Shown here piece after piece: positions 1 through 8,783 of a stretch of DNA of 64,000 nt. A model generated the notes under the pieces. That model was not told where the DNA came from, did no database searches, and saw only the letters and a list, made by a program, of their open reading frames with translations. Source of the DNA: Pedobacter psychrophilus (lineage in GTDB: Bacteria; Bacteroidota; Bacteroidia; Sphingobacteriales; Sphingobacteriaceae); contig NZ_LWHJ01000022.1 in NCBI RefSeq assembly GCF_001652725.1, positions 248,001 through 312,000 of the forward strand, in the 5' to 3' direction. A program made the position numbers and the translations under genes. The number at the start of each line of letters is the position of its first letter. The stretch's first letter is position 1.

Positions 1-129
1 CACACCGATAATATTGTTAGAAGAAGAAAATCCTGATGAAAGACCTCCACCTTTTGGGTTTTGTATTAAAATAAGTAATATTAAAATAATACAAACTAAA
101 ATTCCCAATATCACTAAAAACGTAATCAT
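1..129 (-). CDS. secG: Preprotein translocase subunit SecG (partial, 3' end outside window)
   Basis: The first 43 codons of secG are visible; the gene runs off the left edge. SecG is a small inner-membrane subunit of the SecYEG protein-export channel. The visible protein opens with a hydrophobic segment (MITFLVILGILVCIILIL) and then shows the family-typical loop with IQNPKGGGLSSGF. The ATG at 129 lies 9 bp after the stop of the upstream acidic protein, so the two are probably co-transcribed with lptE. The identification rests on this characteristic loop and on the gene neighbourhood; the second membrane segment cannot be seen. Confidence 0.88.
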   Translation of the reverse strand, partial: MITFLVILGILVCIILILLILIQNPKGGGLSSGFSSSNNIIGV

Positions 130-138
130 AACTTTTAT

Positions 139-2250
139 TTAATTAACTTTTAATTCTAAATATTTTATTTGGCTGGCAAAGTAAGTGCTTTTTTCTGGAT
201 ATTTCAAACTTAATTTTTTATAAACATCCAATGCTTTATGATATAACATTTGCTCTACATAAATTTTTGCTAAAGTTTCAGAAACTACCTCATTTGCATC
301 TTCAGAACTCTTTTTAGCCTTATTTTCTGTATCAATTTTATTTGCAGCAGGAGGTTTTATTTGTGGCTCTTCTTTTATAAATTTCTCAATAATTTTATGC
401 TCTTTTTGCCTAAAATCATAAGGAACTGTGAAGTTTGTACTTTGTTTGTTTTTTTCCACGTCTTCTACACTACGTAAATGGAAAATATTTTCTGCAATTT
501 GATGATTTAAAGGATCGGTAGAAAAAGGTTTATTTTCTTTTTTTTGTAGGGAAGGTTTTGCAACAACATAAGGCTGATTATTATTTAAAGAATGTTCTTT
601 TCTGGTTTTATTTAGCCACCATAAAAAGGTGTAAGGCAAAGAATCATCGTTGTATTGAGAAACTGTTGTCGCCTCTTCTTCCTTAATATTTTCTTGAATG
701 GTTTCTTTAACCTGAGTTTTTTCTTTTGTAAATGCAAAGAAATCTGATTGAACTGGGCTATCAAATAATATTTCTTCTAAAGATTTCCGTTCAGGTTTAT
801 TTTTGATTTGATTATTTTCATCAACTCCAGTTTCATCTGTAATTGGCTCAATTTCATTTTCAATCTCTGCTATTTCTTCTTCAGTTTGTTGTTCAATATC
901 TTCACTTTGTTCTACTTCTGCTAAAGCCTGATTATTTTCATCTTGATCTACAACAACTTCATTTTCTTTAGTCTCTTCTTCAACTAAATCATTTTCATAT
1001 TTATTTTCTAGTTCAGCTGTTTCCTCTATAGTTTCAGGTTCGATATTTTGTTCTTGATTTACAACATCTTCATTTTCTTTAGGTTCATCCTCTACCAAAT
1101 CATCTTTATAACCATTTGAATTCTCCGAAGGTTGTTCTGCAATTTCAAACTCAATATTTTCTACCGGCTCAGCATCAGTGGAAACGCTATTATATTTATT
1201 TTGATTTGTAACTATCTCATTTTCCTCATTCTCATCTTCCACCAAATCATTCTCATAATTATTTGCGATGTCAGATGATTCCTCTGCCGTTTCAACTTCA
1301 ATATCTTCTACTGGCTCAACATCGGCTAAAGCCTGATTATTTTTATTAATCCCTTCTTCAACCAGTTCATTTTCATTGTCATTTGCTGCCGCAGATGTTT
1401 CTCTTATAGTTTCAGGTTCTGTATTTTGTTCTTGCTCAATATCTGCGAAAGCTTGATTATTTTCTTCCTGATTTAAATTACCGATATTTTCATCAGTTGT
1501 TTCATGCTCAATCTTTTCAGTAATTAAAACATTAATTTCATCATTATTTAAATCATGATGATTTTCTTCTGAAATTTCATTTTCGATAAAAGGTTCAGAA
1601 AAATTATTTTGATCGTCAATCTCGGTGAAAGCCTGATTATTTTCTTCACTTAAAATGTCTTCATCTTCGATTCCAACATTTTCCACTCTTTGTAAAGTCT
1701 CGTTTTCTTCTTCTATAGTTTCGGCTAATTCTTCTTGATTAGAAACTTCGATATCATTATCATCATCGGCGAAAGCCAAATTATTTTCTGCTGCTATTTC
1801 TAATTCATTTGGTTCGTCAGAAATTAACTCAAATCTTGTTTCTTCCTCTAAATTTTCAGCTTCCTCTCTTTCTAAAGGCTGCTCTTTTACAATCATTTGG
1901 TTTAAATCGACACCAAACGCTTGTCCGAAATCTTTGTTTATGGTTTCTTTTTCTTCAATTTGAGGCTCAATTACTTCTAATTCATCAACAATAGAACTTA
2001 CAAATGATGCTGTGTTTTCTAAAAAATTAAAAAGCGTTTCTCTAGAAGATGCGAAAGCTGCGGCATTTGCCAAATAATCAGATTTTTCTGAAGTTTCATT
2101 GGCAGCTTTTGCTGATAAAAAATGTAAACTTTGGCAATAAGGGTATTTATTAATCAAAGAATTGATTTCCGATAGCTGGTTTTTTCTAACTTCTATTGGA
2201 TTAGAATGAAAAATCAGAAAGTTATCTGCTTCGGTTAAATGTTTACTCAC
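139..2250 (-). CDS. Large acidic repeat-containing protein with TPR-like C-terminus
   Basis: A 703-residue protein of unknown function. Residues 1-90 form an ordered N-terminal region (a YPYCQSLHFL segment is visible). Residues about 90-520 are extremely rich in Glu, Asp and Asn and carry a degenerate repeated peptide of the type NNQA(F/L)A(D/E)(V/I)E, seen about five times. The last 50 residues (ETLAKIYVEQMLYHKALDVYKKLSLKYP) look like a tetratricopeptide helix pair. There is no signal peptide, so it is probably cytoplasmic. The start is a GTG at 2250; no ATG is available nearby. It lies between lptE (45 bp upstream) and secG (9 bp downstream). A protein of this general shape at this place is usual for the phylum, but the long acidic expansion looks lineage-specific. 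Confidence 0.75.
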   Translation of the reverse strand: MSKHLTEADNFLIFHSNPIEVRKNQLSEINSLINKYPYCQSLHFLSAKAANETSEKSDYLANAAAFASSRETLFNFLENTASFVSSIVDELEVIEPQIEEKETINKDFGQAFGVDLNQMIVKEQPLEREEAENLEEETRFELISDEPNELEIAAENNLAFADDDNDIEVSNQEELAETIEEENETLQRVENVGIEDEDILSEENNQAFTEIDDQNNFSEPFIENEISEENHHDLNNDEINVLITEKIEHETTDENIGNLNQEENNQAFADIEQEQNTEPETIRETSAAANDNENELVEEGINKNNQALADVEPVEDIEVETAEESSDIANNYENDLVEDENEENEIVTNQNKYNSVSTDAEPVENIEFEIAEQPSENSNGYKDDLVEDEPKENEDVVNQEQNIEPETIEETAELENKYENDLVEEETKENEVVVDQDENNQALAEVEQSEDIEQQTEEEIAEIENEIEPITDETGVDENNQIKNKPERKSLEEILFDSPVQSDFFAFTKEKTQVKETIQENIKEEEATTVSQYNDDSLPYTFLWWLNKTRKEHSLNNNQPYVVAKPSLQKKENKPFSTDPLNHQIAENIFHLRSVEDVEKNKQSTNFTVPYDFRQKEHKIIEKFIKEEPQIKPPAANKIDTENKAKKSSEDANEVVSETLAKIYVEQMLYHKALDVYKKLSLKYPEKSTYFASQIKYLELKVN

Positions 2251-2295
2251 TTTATTGACGTTTGTAGTTATTTACGGGTGAAGGTAATAAAAAGC

Positions 2296-2811
2296 CTACC
2301 AATTGGCAAAAGCCTTGTTATATATATCTTCTGTTAATTGCTGATTGATATCTTTTACCAAAGCAGTTTCTTGTGTAGTAAATGGAGCGCCCTGAGAATT
2401 AAAATCTTTAAAACGGGTAAAAGTTTGGTCGAAGCTTTTATCAACCTCAATTTTATTAGCATATTTTACCTGAACAGTAATTGTTAAACGTGTTAAACCC
2501 GCAGTTTGCTGCTGATTTGCCTGGATAGCGACTGGCTGAATGGTATAATCAGTAATTCTTCCTTGAAAATTCGCATCACCATCTACCCTAACAAAACTTA
2601 GGCTGGTTTGAGAACGGATACGACTTTTTAAATCTTCTGTAAAAGCCTGGCTCAAATTAGGATTAACCAGTTGTGCCGTATTCTCGAAAACTATAACAGA
2701 AACGGTTTTCATCCCTGCAGAAATAGAACCTCCGGTAAATGAATACACTCCACAACCACTTTGTAGCATCAAAAATGGAATAAATAAGAAGAATAATGTT
2801 TTAAATTTCAT
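2296..2811 (-). CDS. lptE: LptE family LPS-assembly lipoprotein
   Basis: A 171-residue predicted outer-membrane lipoprotein. LptE is the plug and partner of LptD in inserting lipopolysaccharide into the outer membrane. The first 20 residues are a signal sequence ending in a lipobox-like LQSGC, after which comes GVYSFTGGSISAGMKTVSVIVFEN, the usual opening of Bacteroidota LptE proteins; the rest alternates beta strands, as expected. Its ATG lies 2 bp beyond the stop of the sigma-54-type activator gene, so the two are translationally close and surely one transcript. The family assignment comes from sequence character and the conserved neighbourhood; the lipobox is not a perfect match. Confidence 0.82.
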   Translation of the reverse strand: MKFKTLFFLFIPFLMLQSGCGVYSFTGGSISAGMKTVSVIVFENTAQLVNPNLSQAFTEDLKSRIRSQTSLSFVRVDGDANFQGRITDYTIQPVAIQANQQQTAGLTRLTITVQVKYANKIEVDKSFDQTFTRFKDFNSQGAPFTTQETALVKDINQQLTEDIYNKAFANW

Positions 2812-2813
2812 GC

Positions 2814-4052
2814 TTAATTGAGGTTTAACTCTTTAATTTTTCTGTACAAAGTACGTTCTGAAATGCCCAATTCTTCTGAAGCGGCCTTTCTTTTTCCTTT
2901 ATGTTTTTTTAATGCTTTTTTAATCATGTCAGCCTCTTTATCAATTAAAGAAAGTGATTCTTCAACTTCTTCCACATCTTGATGGTTGATATGATAATCA
3001 TCTGGGCGGTTATAATTTACAGGCTGCTGAATGGTTAAAGTAGATTCATTAACAGGCATTTCCACATCTTCATACAAAGAATTAATTACTTGCGGATTAT
3101 TCTCTGCATAATTAGAAACGTTGCCACCATGATTAATAATATCTATCACCAATTTTTTAAGCTCTACCATGTCCTTTTTCATATCAAAAAGAACCTTATA
3201 AAGGATATCTCTTTCAGAAAAATCTTCTTTTGAACCGTTTTGGTTCACTCGCATTGGGAAAGAACTTCTATTATCGTTTGGAATATAATTGATAATTGAT
3301 TGAGCCGTAATGTTTCTGTCCTTTTCTAAAACGGCAATTTGCTCAGCAATATTTTTTAATTGTCTAACATTTCCGGGCCAATTATAATTGATTAAAACTT
3401 GTATTGCGCCATCATCTAATGTTACATTTGGAGAACGATATTTATCAGAGAAATCGGCGACAAATTTTCTAAAAATAAGATGGATATCTTCTTTTCTGTC
3501 TCGCAATGGCGGGATTTTAAGAGGGACGGTATTTAATCTGTAATATAAATCTTCTCTAAACTTTCCAGCTTTTACGGCATCAAACATATCAACGTTTGTA
3601 GCTGCAATAACCCTTACATCCGTTTTTTGAACTTTAGAAGAACCTACACGAATATATTCTCCAGATTCTATTACACGTAACAATCTGGCTTGTGTGCCTA
3701 AAGGCAATTCGCCTACTTCATCTAAAAATATGGTTCCGCCGTTTACAACTTCAAAATATCCTTTTCTGGCTTCATGCGCACCTGTAAATGATCCTTTTTC
3801 ATGTCCAAATAATTCAGAATCAATAGTTCCTTCGGGGATTGCGCCACAGTTTACCGCAATGAACGGACCGTGTTTTCTAGCACTTAATTGATGGATAATA
3901 TGTGAGAAAACTTCTTTTCCCGAACCACTTTCTCCAGTAATCATTACGGTGATATCGGTTGGTGCCACTTGTCGGGCTATATCAATTGCTCTGTTTATTA
4001 GCGGCGAACCTCCAATAATCCCGAACCTTTGTTTAATTTCTTGTACGTCCAT
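2814..4052 (-). CDS. Sigma-54 interacting transcriptional activator (AAA+ and Fis domains, no receiver domain)
   Basis: A 412-residue enhancer-binding protein that would remodel sigma-54 RNA polymerase using ATP. The AAA+ domain begins almost at the N-terminus: Walker A GESGSGKE near residue 40, the sigma-54 contact loop as GSFTGA (usual form GAFTGA) near 90, Walker B IFLDEVGEL near 108, and the arginine-finger region FREDLYYRLN near 165. A long linker follows, then a C-terminal Fis-type helix-turn-helix (AASEELGISERTLYRKIKEL). No N-terminal sensory domain is present, so control must act through expression or a partner. It is followed 2 bp later by lptE. Repeats at 4060-4195 separate it from miaB. 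Confidence 0.9.
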   Translation of the reverse strand: MDVQEIKQRFGIIGGSPLINRAIDIARQVAPTDITVMITGESGSGKEVFSHIIHQLSARKHGPFIAVNCGAIPEGTIDSELFGHEKGSFTGAHEARKGYFEVVNGGTIFLDEVGELPLGTQARLLRVIESGEYIRVGSSKVQKTDVRVIAATNVDMFDAVKAGKFREDLYYRLNTVPLKIPPLRDRKEDIHLIFRKFVADFSDKYRSPNVTLDDGAIQVLINYNWPGNVRQLKNIAEQIAVLEKDRNITAQSIINYIPNDNRSSFPMRVNQNGSKEDFSERDILYKVLFDMKKDMVELKKLVIDIINHGGNVSNYAENNPQVINSLYEDVEMPVNESTLTIQQPVNYNRPDDYHINHQDVEEVEESLSLIDKEADMIKKALKKHKGKRKAASEELGISERTLYRKIKELNLN

Positions 4053-4059
4053 ATTTTTT

Positions 4060-4195
4060 TTAAGATATGAGTATTGAGATTTGAGTATTGAGAATCTGCA
4101 AATCGTCTTTTATTTTTTTATAATTGAAATATTATAAATGAGAAGCTTTTTTGAAATTTTGATAGGTCTCAATACTCACTACTCAAATCTAAATA
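4060..4195. repeat. Long imperfect inverted repeat of GAGTATTGAG-type units
   Basis: Between miaB and the activator gene there are repeated gagtattgag and gagatttgag units at about 4068-4094 and their complements (ctcaatactc, ctcaaatct) at about 4168-4194, which can fold into a long imperfect hairpin in the transcript. An internal block (tctgcaaatcgtctt on the plus strand, near 4095) recurs with one change at the end of the LeuA paralog near 24670. It is intergenic and no open frame is convincing here. Confidence 0.7.
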
Positions 4196-5712
4196 CTATC
4201 CTACAATTACTCCAATCAAAACTGCGGTAGTTGTTCTTTCTATTAAAACATCCACATAATCACCTGGCTTAAATCCTTCTTTAACAGGAAATATCACCAT
4301 GTGGTTATGATCGCTTCTGCCACAAAAATCTGATTTGGATTTTTTTGATAACCCTTCTATTAATACCCTTTCAGTTTTCCCAACTCTTTTTTGAGCTCTA
4401 TAAAAACTATTTTCTTGCTGTAAATCGATGATTTCCCTTAACCTGCGTTGTTTTTCTTCTTCTGGGATATCATCTGCAAACTTCTTAGCTGCGGGCGTTC
4501 CTGGTCTTTCAGAATATGAATACATATAAGCAAACTCATATTTAACCAATTCCATCATGCTCAAAGTATCTTGATGATCTTCTACAGTTTCACTACAAAA
4601 CCCAGATATAACATCTGTTGAAATGGAACAAGTTGGAATAATTCTTCTAATGGCATCAATCCTATTTAAATACCATTCTCTGGTATAAGTTCTGTTCATT
4701 AAATCTAACACCCTAGAATTTCCTGATTGTACAGGCAAATGGATATAATTACAGATGTTATCATATTTAGCAATGGTTTCTAAAACCTCATCAGTAATAT
4801 CTTTTGGATGCGAGGTAGAAAACCTAACCCTTACTTCAGGACTTACCTTTGCAACCATTTCTAAAAGATTGGCGAAGTTGACAGGAGCTCGCCCCAACCC
4901 TCTCCAAAGGAGAGGGAGTTATTTGCATTGTTGTTCTGTTGCTCGCTTTCTAGCCCTGCGCTTCCTTTTCCTTTGGAGAAGGACCGAGGATGAGGCGACC
5001 ATTTATAAGAATCCACATTTTGACCTAATAGCGTTACTTCCTTGTAACCCTCATTATATAAATCTTGAACTTCTTTTACAATTGAATAGGCATCTCTGCT
5101 GCGTTCTCTTCCTCTTGTAAATGGAACAACACAAAAAGAGCACATATTATCGCAACCTCGCATAATGGAAACATAAGCACTTATTCCATTAGAATTTAAT
5201 CTGATCGGACTTAAATCTGCATAGGTTTCTTCTCTTGATAATAAAACATTGATTGCTTTTTGTCCGCTGTTTACTTGAGCAATTAAGTTGGGTAAATCGC
5301 GATAAGCATCTGGGCCAACAACTACGTCAACTAATTTTTCTTCTTCTAAAAATTTAGATTTTAATCTTTCAGCCATGCAGCCTAAAACACCAATCACTAA
5401 ATCTTTATTTTGTCTTTTGATAGCTTTAAACTGTTTCAGCCTATTGCGTACCCTTGTTTCTGCGTTTTCACGGATAGAGCAAGTATTGATGAAAATAACA
5501 TCTGCTTCTTCATATTCTGAAGTAGTAGTAAAACCTTCCTCACTTAAAATAGACGCTACAATCTCACTATCAGAGAAATTCATAGCACAGCCATAACTTT
5601 CAATGTATAGTTTTCGTTCTACTCCATTTTTCCCTTGTTTTTTTTCTAAGATTAAGGCTTCTCCTTGGCGATTTTCATCGTGTTGTTTAGAAGGTAAATC
5701 TAATTCTAACAT
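4196..5712 (-). pseudogene. miaB: MiaB tRNA methylthiotransferase, interrupted by a palindromic insertion and a frame change
   Basis: MiaB is a radical-SAM enzyme that adds the 2-methylthio group to i6A37 in tRNA. The 5' part (5712 to about 4870) carries the N-terminal cluster cysteines ([27 protein letters not shown]) and the radical-SAM motif [15 protein letters not shown]. The 3' part (about 4889 to 4196, another frame) continues [21 protein letters not shown] and ends in a TRAM domain. They are split after [11 protein letters not shown] by a palindromic element (4887-4998). The downstream frame is the one expected if a single base has been lost, so one added base would restore a full protein with about 38 extra residues. 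Either the gene is inactive, or the break is a sequencing error, or a programmed shift occurs. The downstream part has only a TTG as a possible own start. Confidence 0.85.
4887..4998. repeat. Two-armed GC-rich palindromic element inside miaB
   Basis: The left arm (about 4887-4919) contains CCCTCTCCAAAGGAGAGGG, a near-perfect hairpin. The right arm (about 4965-4998) contains CCTTTTCCTTTGGAGAAGG and ends GAGGATGAGGCG. The arm ends (CTCGCCCC and GATGAGGCG) are roughly complementary, so the whole unit is a large palindrome with a 45 bp spacer. The same family occurs at 9327-9459 (pheS), 30182-30229 and 31759-31900. Here it lies inside the radical-SAM domain of MiaB. Confidence 0.8.
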
Positions 5713-5912
5713 TCGCTATTTATTTGGAATGCAAAACTAAGGAATTTTGTGGTAAATGACAGTTTGGCAGACAGTAAATTTAAAAATGATGGTTTAATGA
5801 TTTTTGGAAGGATTAAAATTAAAACATGTCGGATAGCCCAAGTGCTATCTCTACGTATTTGAAAACTCAATAAATCTGTGTAATATTTTAATCTTTAAAA
5901 TCACGAGACTAA

Positions 5913-6788
5913 TCAAGAAGAAAATAAATCACTACTCAAATACCGATCACCTCTATCGCAAGCAATAAAAACAATTAATCCTTCTTCTAGTTCTGCAGCT
6001 AGTTTTAAAGCAGCATAACAAGCTCCGCCACTGCTCATTCCAGCAAATATTCCCTCTTTTTTAGCCAACAGGCGAGTAGTTTGAATGGCATTTTCTTCAG
6101 AAATATCAATGATTTTATCAACTCTCGATGCATCAAATATTTTAGGTAAATAAGCTTTTGGCCATCTTCTAATTCCAGGTATGGATGAATTTTCTGTTGG
6201 TTGGCAACCCACAATTTGAATATTTTTATTTTGCTCTTTTAAAAACATGGAAGTGCCCATAATGGTTCCTGTTGTTCCCATTGAACTTACAAAATGGGTA
6301 ATTTTATGGTTGGTATCTTTCCAAATTTCTGGACCAGTATTTTTATAATGCGCTAAATAATTGTCAGCGTTAGCAAACTGATTTAACAAAAAATAATCAC
6401 CAGATGCACCTTTCTCATCCGCATAATCACGGCATTTCTCAATATCATCCAATAAAATTACTGTCGCTCCGTAAGCTTCCATTGTTTGTAGGCGCTCTTT
6501 CGTAGAGTTTTTTGGCATCACAATTTCAATTTCCAAATCGAAAAGTCTGGCAATCATCGCCAAAGCAATTCCGGTATTTCCACTGGTAGCTTCTATTAAT
6601 TTAACTCCAGACTTAATCTCCCCACGTTCAACAGCACTTTTAATCATATTTAAGGCAGCTCGGTCTTTAACACTTCCTCCAGGGTTATTCCCTTCTAATT
6701 TTGCATAAATCTTAACTTTTGGATTAGTGTTTAATTTCTGAATCTCAACTAAAGGAGTGTTTCCAACTAAATCTATGATGGTAGCCAT
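5913..6788 (-). CDS. cysM: Cysteine synthase B (O-acetylserine sulfhydrylase)
   Basis: A 291-residue PLP-dependent enzyme that makes cysteine from O-acetylserine and sulfide (or thiosulfate for CysM-type enzymes). The PLP lysine motif is KLEGNNPGGSVKDR near residues 30-43, followed by the substrate loop EATSGNTGIALA. The missing C-terminal extension and the short length favour the CysM over the CysK subgroup; the distinction is an inference. Its ATG overlaps the stop of cysE by one base (TAATG), so translation is coupled and the two steps of cysteine synthesis are made together. Confidence 0.9.
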   Translation of the reverse strand: MATIIDLVGNTPLVEIQKLNTNPKVKIYAKLEGNNPGGSVKDRAALNMIKSAVERGEIKSGVKLIEATSGNTGIALAMIARLFDLEIEIVMPKNSTKERLQTMEAYGATVILLDDIEKCRDYADEKGASGDYFLLNQFANADNYLAHYKNTGPEIWKDTNHKITHFVSSMGTTGTIMGTSMFLKEQNKNIQIVGCQPTENSSIPGIRRWPKAYLPKIFDASRVDKIIDISEENAIQTTRLLAKKEGIFAGMSSGGACYAALKLAAELEEGLIVFIACDRGDRYLSSDLFSS

Positions 6789-7603
6789 TATATTGGATGA
6801 TTTGAATTTTCGATAACTTTTATAGATGGAGTGTGGTAAACGGTGGCATTTGAAGGGACGCTTTTAGTCAACCAAACATTACCGCCGATGATGCTATTTT
6901 GACCAAGTGTAGTTTCCCCGCCTAAAATAGTAGCATTGCTATAAATTACAACTCCATCTTCTACCGTAGGATGTCTTTTAACACCAGCTAAATTCTTGCT
7001 CACACTTAATGCACCTAAAGTAACACCTTGATATAATTTTACATTTTTTCCAATGATGGCAGTTTCGCCAATTACGATGCCTGTTCCATGATCAATACAG
7101 AAATAATCACCAATTTGCGCTCCGGGATGAATGTCAATTCCTGTTTTTGAGTGAGCAAATTCAGTTAATATTCTAGGAATAAGTGGAGTATTTAATTTTA
7201 ATAATTGATGTGCAATCCTGTAAAAAGCAATTGCCCAAAAACCAGGATAAGTTCTAATGACTTCAAATTCGTTATTTGCTGCCGGATCGCCGTCATTTAA
7301 TGCGGTTACATCTTTTTTTAATTTTTGATAAAGATTTGGAATATCATCAAAAAACTGAGCAGCTATAATATCATTATTGCAATCCTTACAGGCTTGGGTT
7401 GCATCTAAAAGATTATTTAACTGATGCTGGAGGTTTGTAAATTCTTGTGAAATCTCTTCATCAGAATTAAAAATTTTATCAGAAGCTTCTGGAAACATTA
7501 AACCAATAATTTCTAATGCCCAATCTGCAATTGATTGATTGGTTGGAATAGCCTGCGCCCTTTGTTGCCTATCAAAAAGAGTTTTTATGAAATCTTTATT
7601 CAT
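6788..7603 (-). CDS. cysE: Serine O-acetyltransferase
   Basis: A 271-residue enzyme that acetylates serine with acetyl-CoA, giving the substrate of the downstream CysM. The N-terminal half is helical. The C-terminal half is a left-handed beta helix built from hexapeptide repeats: IDIHPGAQIGDYFCIDHGTGIVIGE, then GKNVKLYQGVTLGALS and SNATILGGETTLGQNSIIGGN. The catalytic His of DHGTG is present. Its ATG at 7603 heads the cysEM pair; a terminator at 7674-7704 separates it from the TetR gene upstream, so it probably has its own promoter in 7604-7673. Confidence 0.92.
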   Translation of the reverse strand: MNKDFIKTLFDRQQRAQAIPTNQSIADWALEIIGLMFPEASDKIFNSDEEISQEFTNLQHQLNNLLDATQACKDCNNDIIAAQFFDDIPNLYQKLKKDVTALNDGDPAANNEFEVIRTYPGFWAIAFYRIAHQLLKLNTPLIPRILTEFAHSKTGIDIHPGAQIGDYFCIDHGTGIVIGETAIIGKNVKLYQGVTLGALSVSKNLAGVKRHPTVEDGVVIYSNATILGGETTLGQNSIIGGNVWLTKSVPSNATVYHTPSIKVIENSNHPI

Positions 7604-7673
7604 CTACAGCAAATGTAAATTAAAGTATATAAGTTTAATAGGCTTTAAATCAATTTTGTGATTCGGATTACAC

Positions 7674-7704
7674 AAAAAAGGCGATGAGTTTTCTCATCGC
7701 CTTT
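7674..7704 (-). terminator. Rho-independent terminator after the pheS-lipoprotein-tetR unit
   Basis: A perfect 12 bp stem (AAAGGCGATGAG and CTCATCGCCTTT) with a 4-base loop is followed on the minus strand by a T run (plus-strand A run at 7674-7679). It lies 80 bp after the TetR stop and before cysE. Confidence 0.9.
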
Positions 7705-7784
7705 AAATATTATGAACTATAATTATTTTATAGCGTCATTTATTGCTTTTGCAGAATCAAATGAATTAATAATTAAAATAGTAT

Positions 7785-8360
7785 CTACAAAGCAGCCTTC
7801 ACTAAATAAGGTAAAATTTCCTTTTGGAAGGATATGAAATTCTTTCTTACATCGGCATCACTTACAGATGTAAAGGCAAAAGAGAAAATGATACTTTTAC
7901 TGGCTTTGATTAAAAATCTTAACCTTTCTGGATAAGTTTCATCATCATTTAATTCTTCTATAGCGATGAATTCCGTATAAAGTAGATTTTCTAATTCGTC
8001 TGAAAGGTCTTTCAAAAATCCTTGAGCATTGGTAGATTCTCGAATAAAATCCCAACCTATAAACTCATTGCAAACGGTATAAGAAAGTTTGCTGACTTTT
8101 AATATCAAAGCTGTTAAGTGCTGTTCTTTGTCAATACTTCTGGTGTCTTTTTGAATTACCTCGTTTAAACTGATTTTAAGATAATCCATTAAAATGGCAT
8201 GAAGCACTAATTCCTTACTCTCAAAATATTTATAAATGGTTGCCTTTGCGATTTTTGCTTTTTTGGCAATTTCATTTACACTTGTTTTATGATAGCCGTA
8301 TTTGCGAAATAGATCTTGCGCCGCCTTCTTAATACTTTCTTTAATCTTATCTATTTCCAT
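7785..8360 (-). CDS. TetR family transcriptional regulator
   Basis: A 191-residue predicted repressor. Residues about 10-55 form the TetR DNA-binding helix-turn-helix (AAQDLFRKYGYHKTSVNEIAKKAKIAKATIYKYFESKE). The C-terminal ligand domain is helical and its ligand cannot be inferred. Its ATG overlaps the stop of the preceding lipoprotein gene by one base, so it is translated with that gene, downstream of pheS. After its stop the next frame stays open for about 20 sensible codons (VDTILIINSFDSAKAINDAIK) up to the terminator at 7704. This could be chance, or a lost base could have shortened the protein. Confidence 0.9.
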   Translation of the reverse strand: MEIDKIKESIKKAAQDLFRKYGYHKTSVNEIAKKAKIAKATIYKYFESKELVLHAILMDYLKISLNEVIQKDTRSIDKEQHLTALILKVSKLSYTVCNEFIGWDFIRESTNAQGFLKDLSDELENLLYTEFIAIEELNDDETYPERLRFLIKASKSIIFSFAFTSVSDADVRKNFISFQKEILPYLVKAAL

Positions 8361-8782
8361 TAGTTTATAACTGTGAGTAAATCGCCATTTATACTTACAC
8401 TGTATTGCTTAAGTGGCCTTGTTGCAGGTGCTTTAGATGCAGAGCCATCACTTAAATTAAAATATGCTCCAGATACCTTATCCTCTACCAAAGGTGTTTG
8501 GTTGATTTGAAAAACCGGATTTCTTTGTATTGGGTTTACGGTACTACAACGGTCATAGGCCAAAATCCCATTCCCACTGTTATATAAAACCAGCCCCGCA
8601 ACGCCTACACTTGCATTATTAACAACTTCCACGCCACCAGTCTGATTTAATTTAGGTAGTTGAAATGATAATGATGCAGAATAATTTACTGGAACGTCTG
8701 GTACACGATCAATATCATCTTTGCTACAAGACAGGTTAATAAAACAAAAAATGGCGAATAGGGAGAAGATTAGTTTTTTCAT
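8360..8782 (-). CDS. Rieske-fold-like lipoprotein lacking most cluster ligands
   Basis: A 140-residue predicted lipoprotein: signal sequence MKKLIFSLFAIFCFINLSC with the lipobox cysteine near 19, followed by an acidic export signal (SKDD). The remainder resembles small Bacteroidota Rieske-like proteins (GVAGLVLYNSGNGILAYDRC near the middle and GAYFNLSDGSASKAPATRPL near the end). The second Cys-x-x-Cys/His pair that would hold the iron-sulfur cluster is missing (LVEDKVSG stands in its place), so cluster binding is unlikely. It starts 1 bp after pheS and overlaps tetR by one base. The fold assignment is an inference by eye from motif order. Confidence 0.7.
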   Translation of the reverse strand: MKKLIFSLFAIFCFINLSCSKDDIDRVPDVPVNYSASLSFQLPKLNQTGGVEVVNNASVGVAGLVLYNSGNGILAYDRCSTVNPIQRNPVFQINQTPLVEDKVSGAYFNLSDGSASKAPATRPLKQYSVSINGDLLTVIN

Positions 8783-8783
8783 T

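Noticed and set aside
4755-5120. Plus-strand open frame across the miaB insertion
   Set aside because: It is antisense to a recognisable protein and depends on repeat sequence; no protein-like features.
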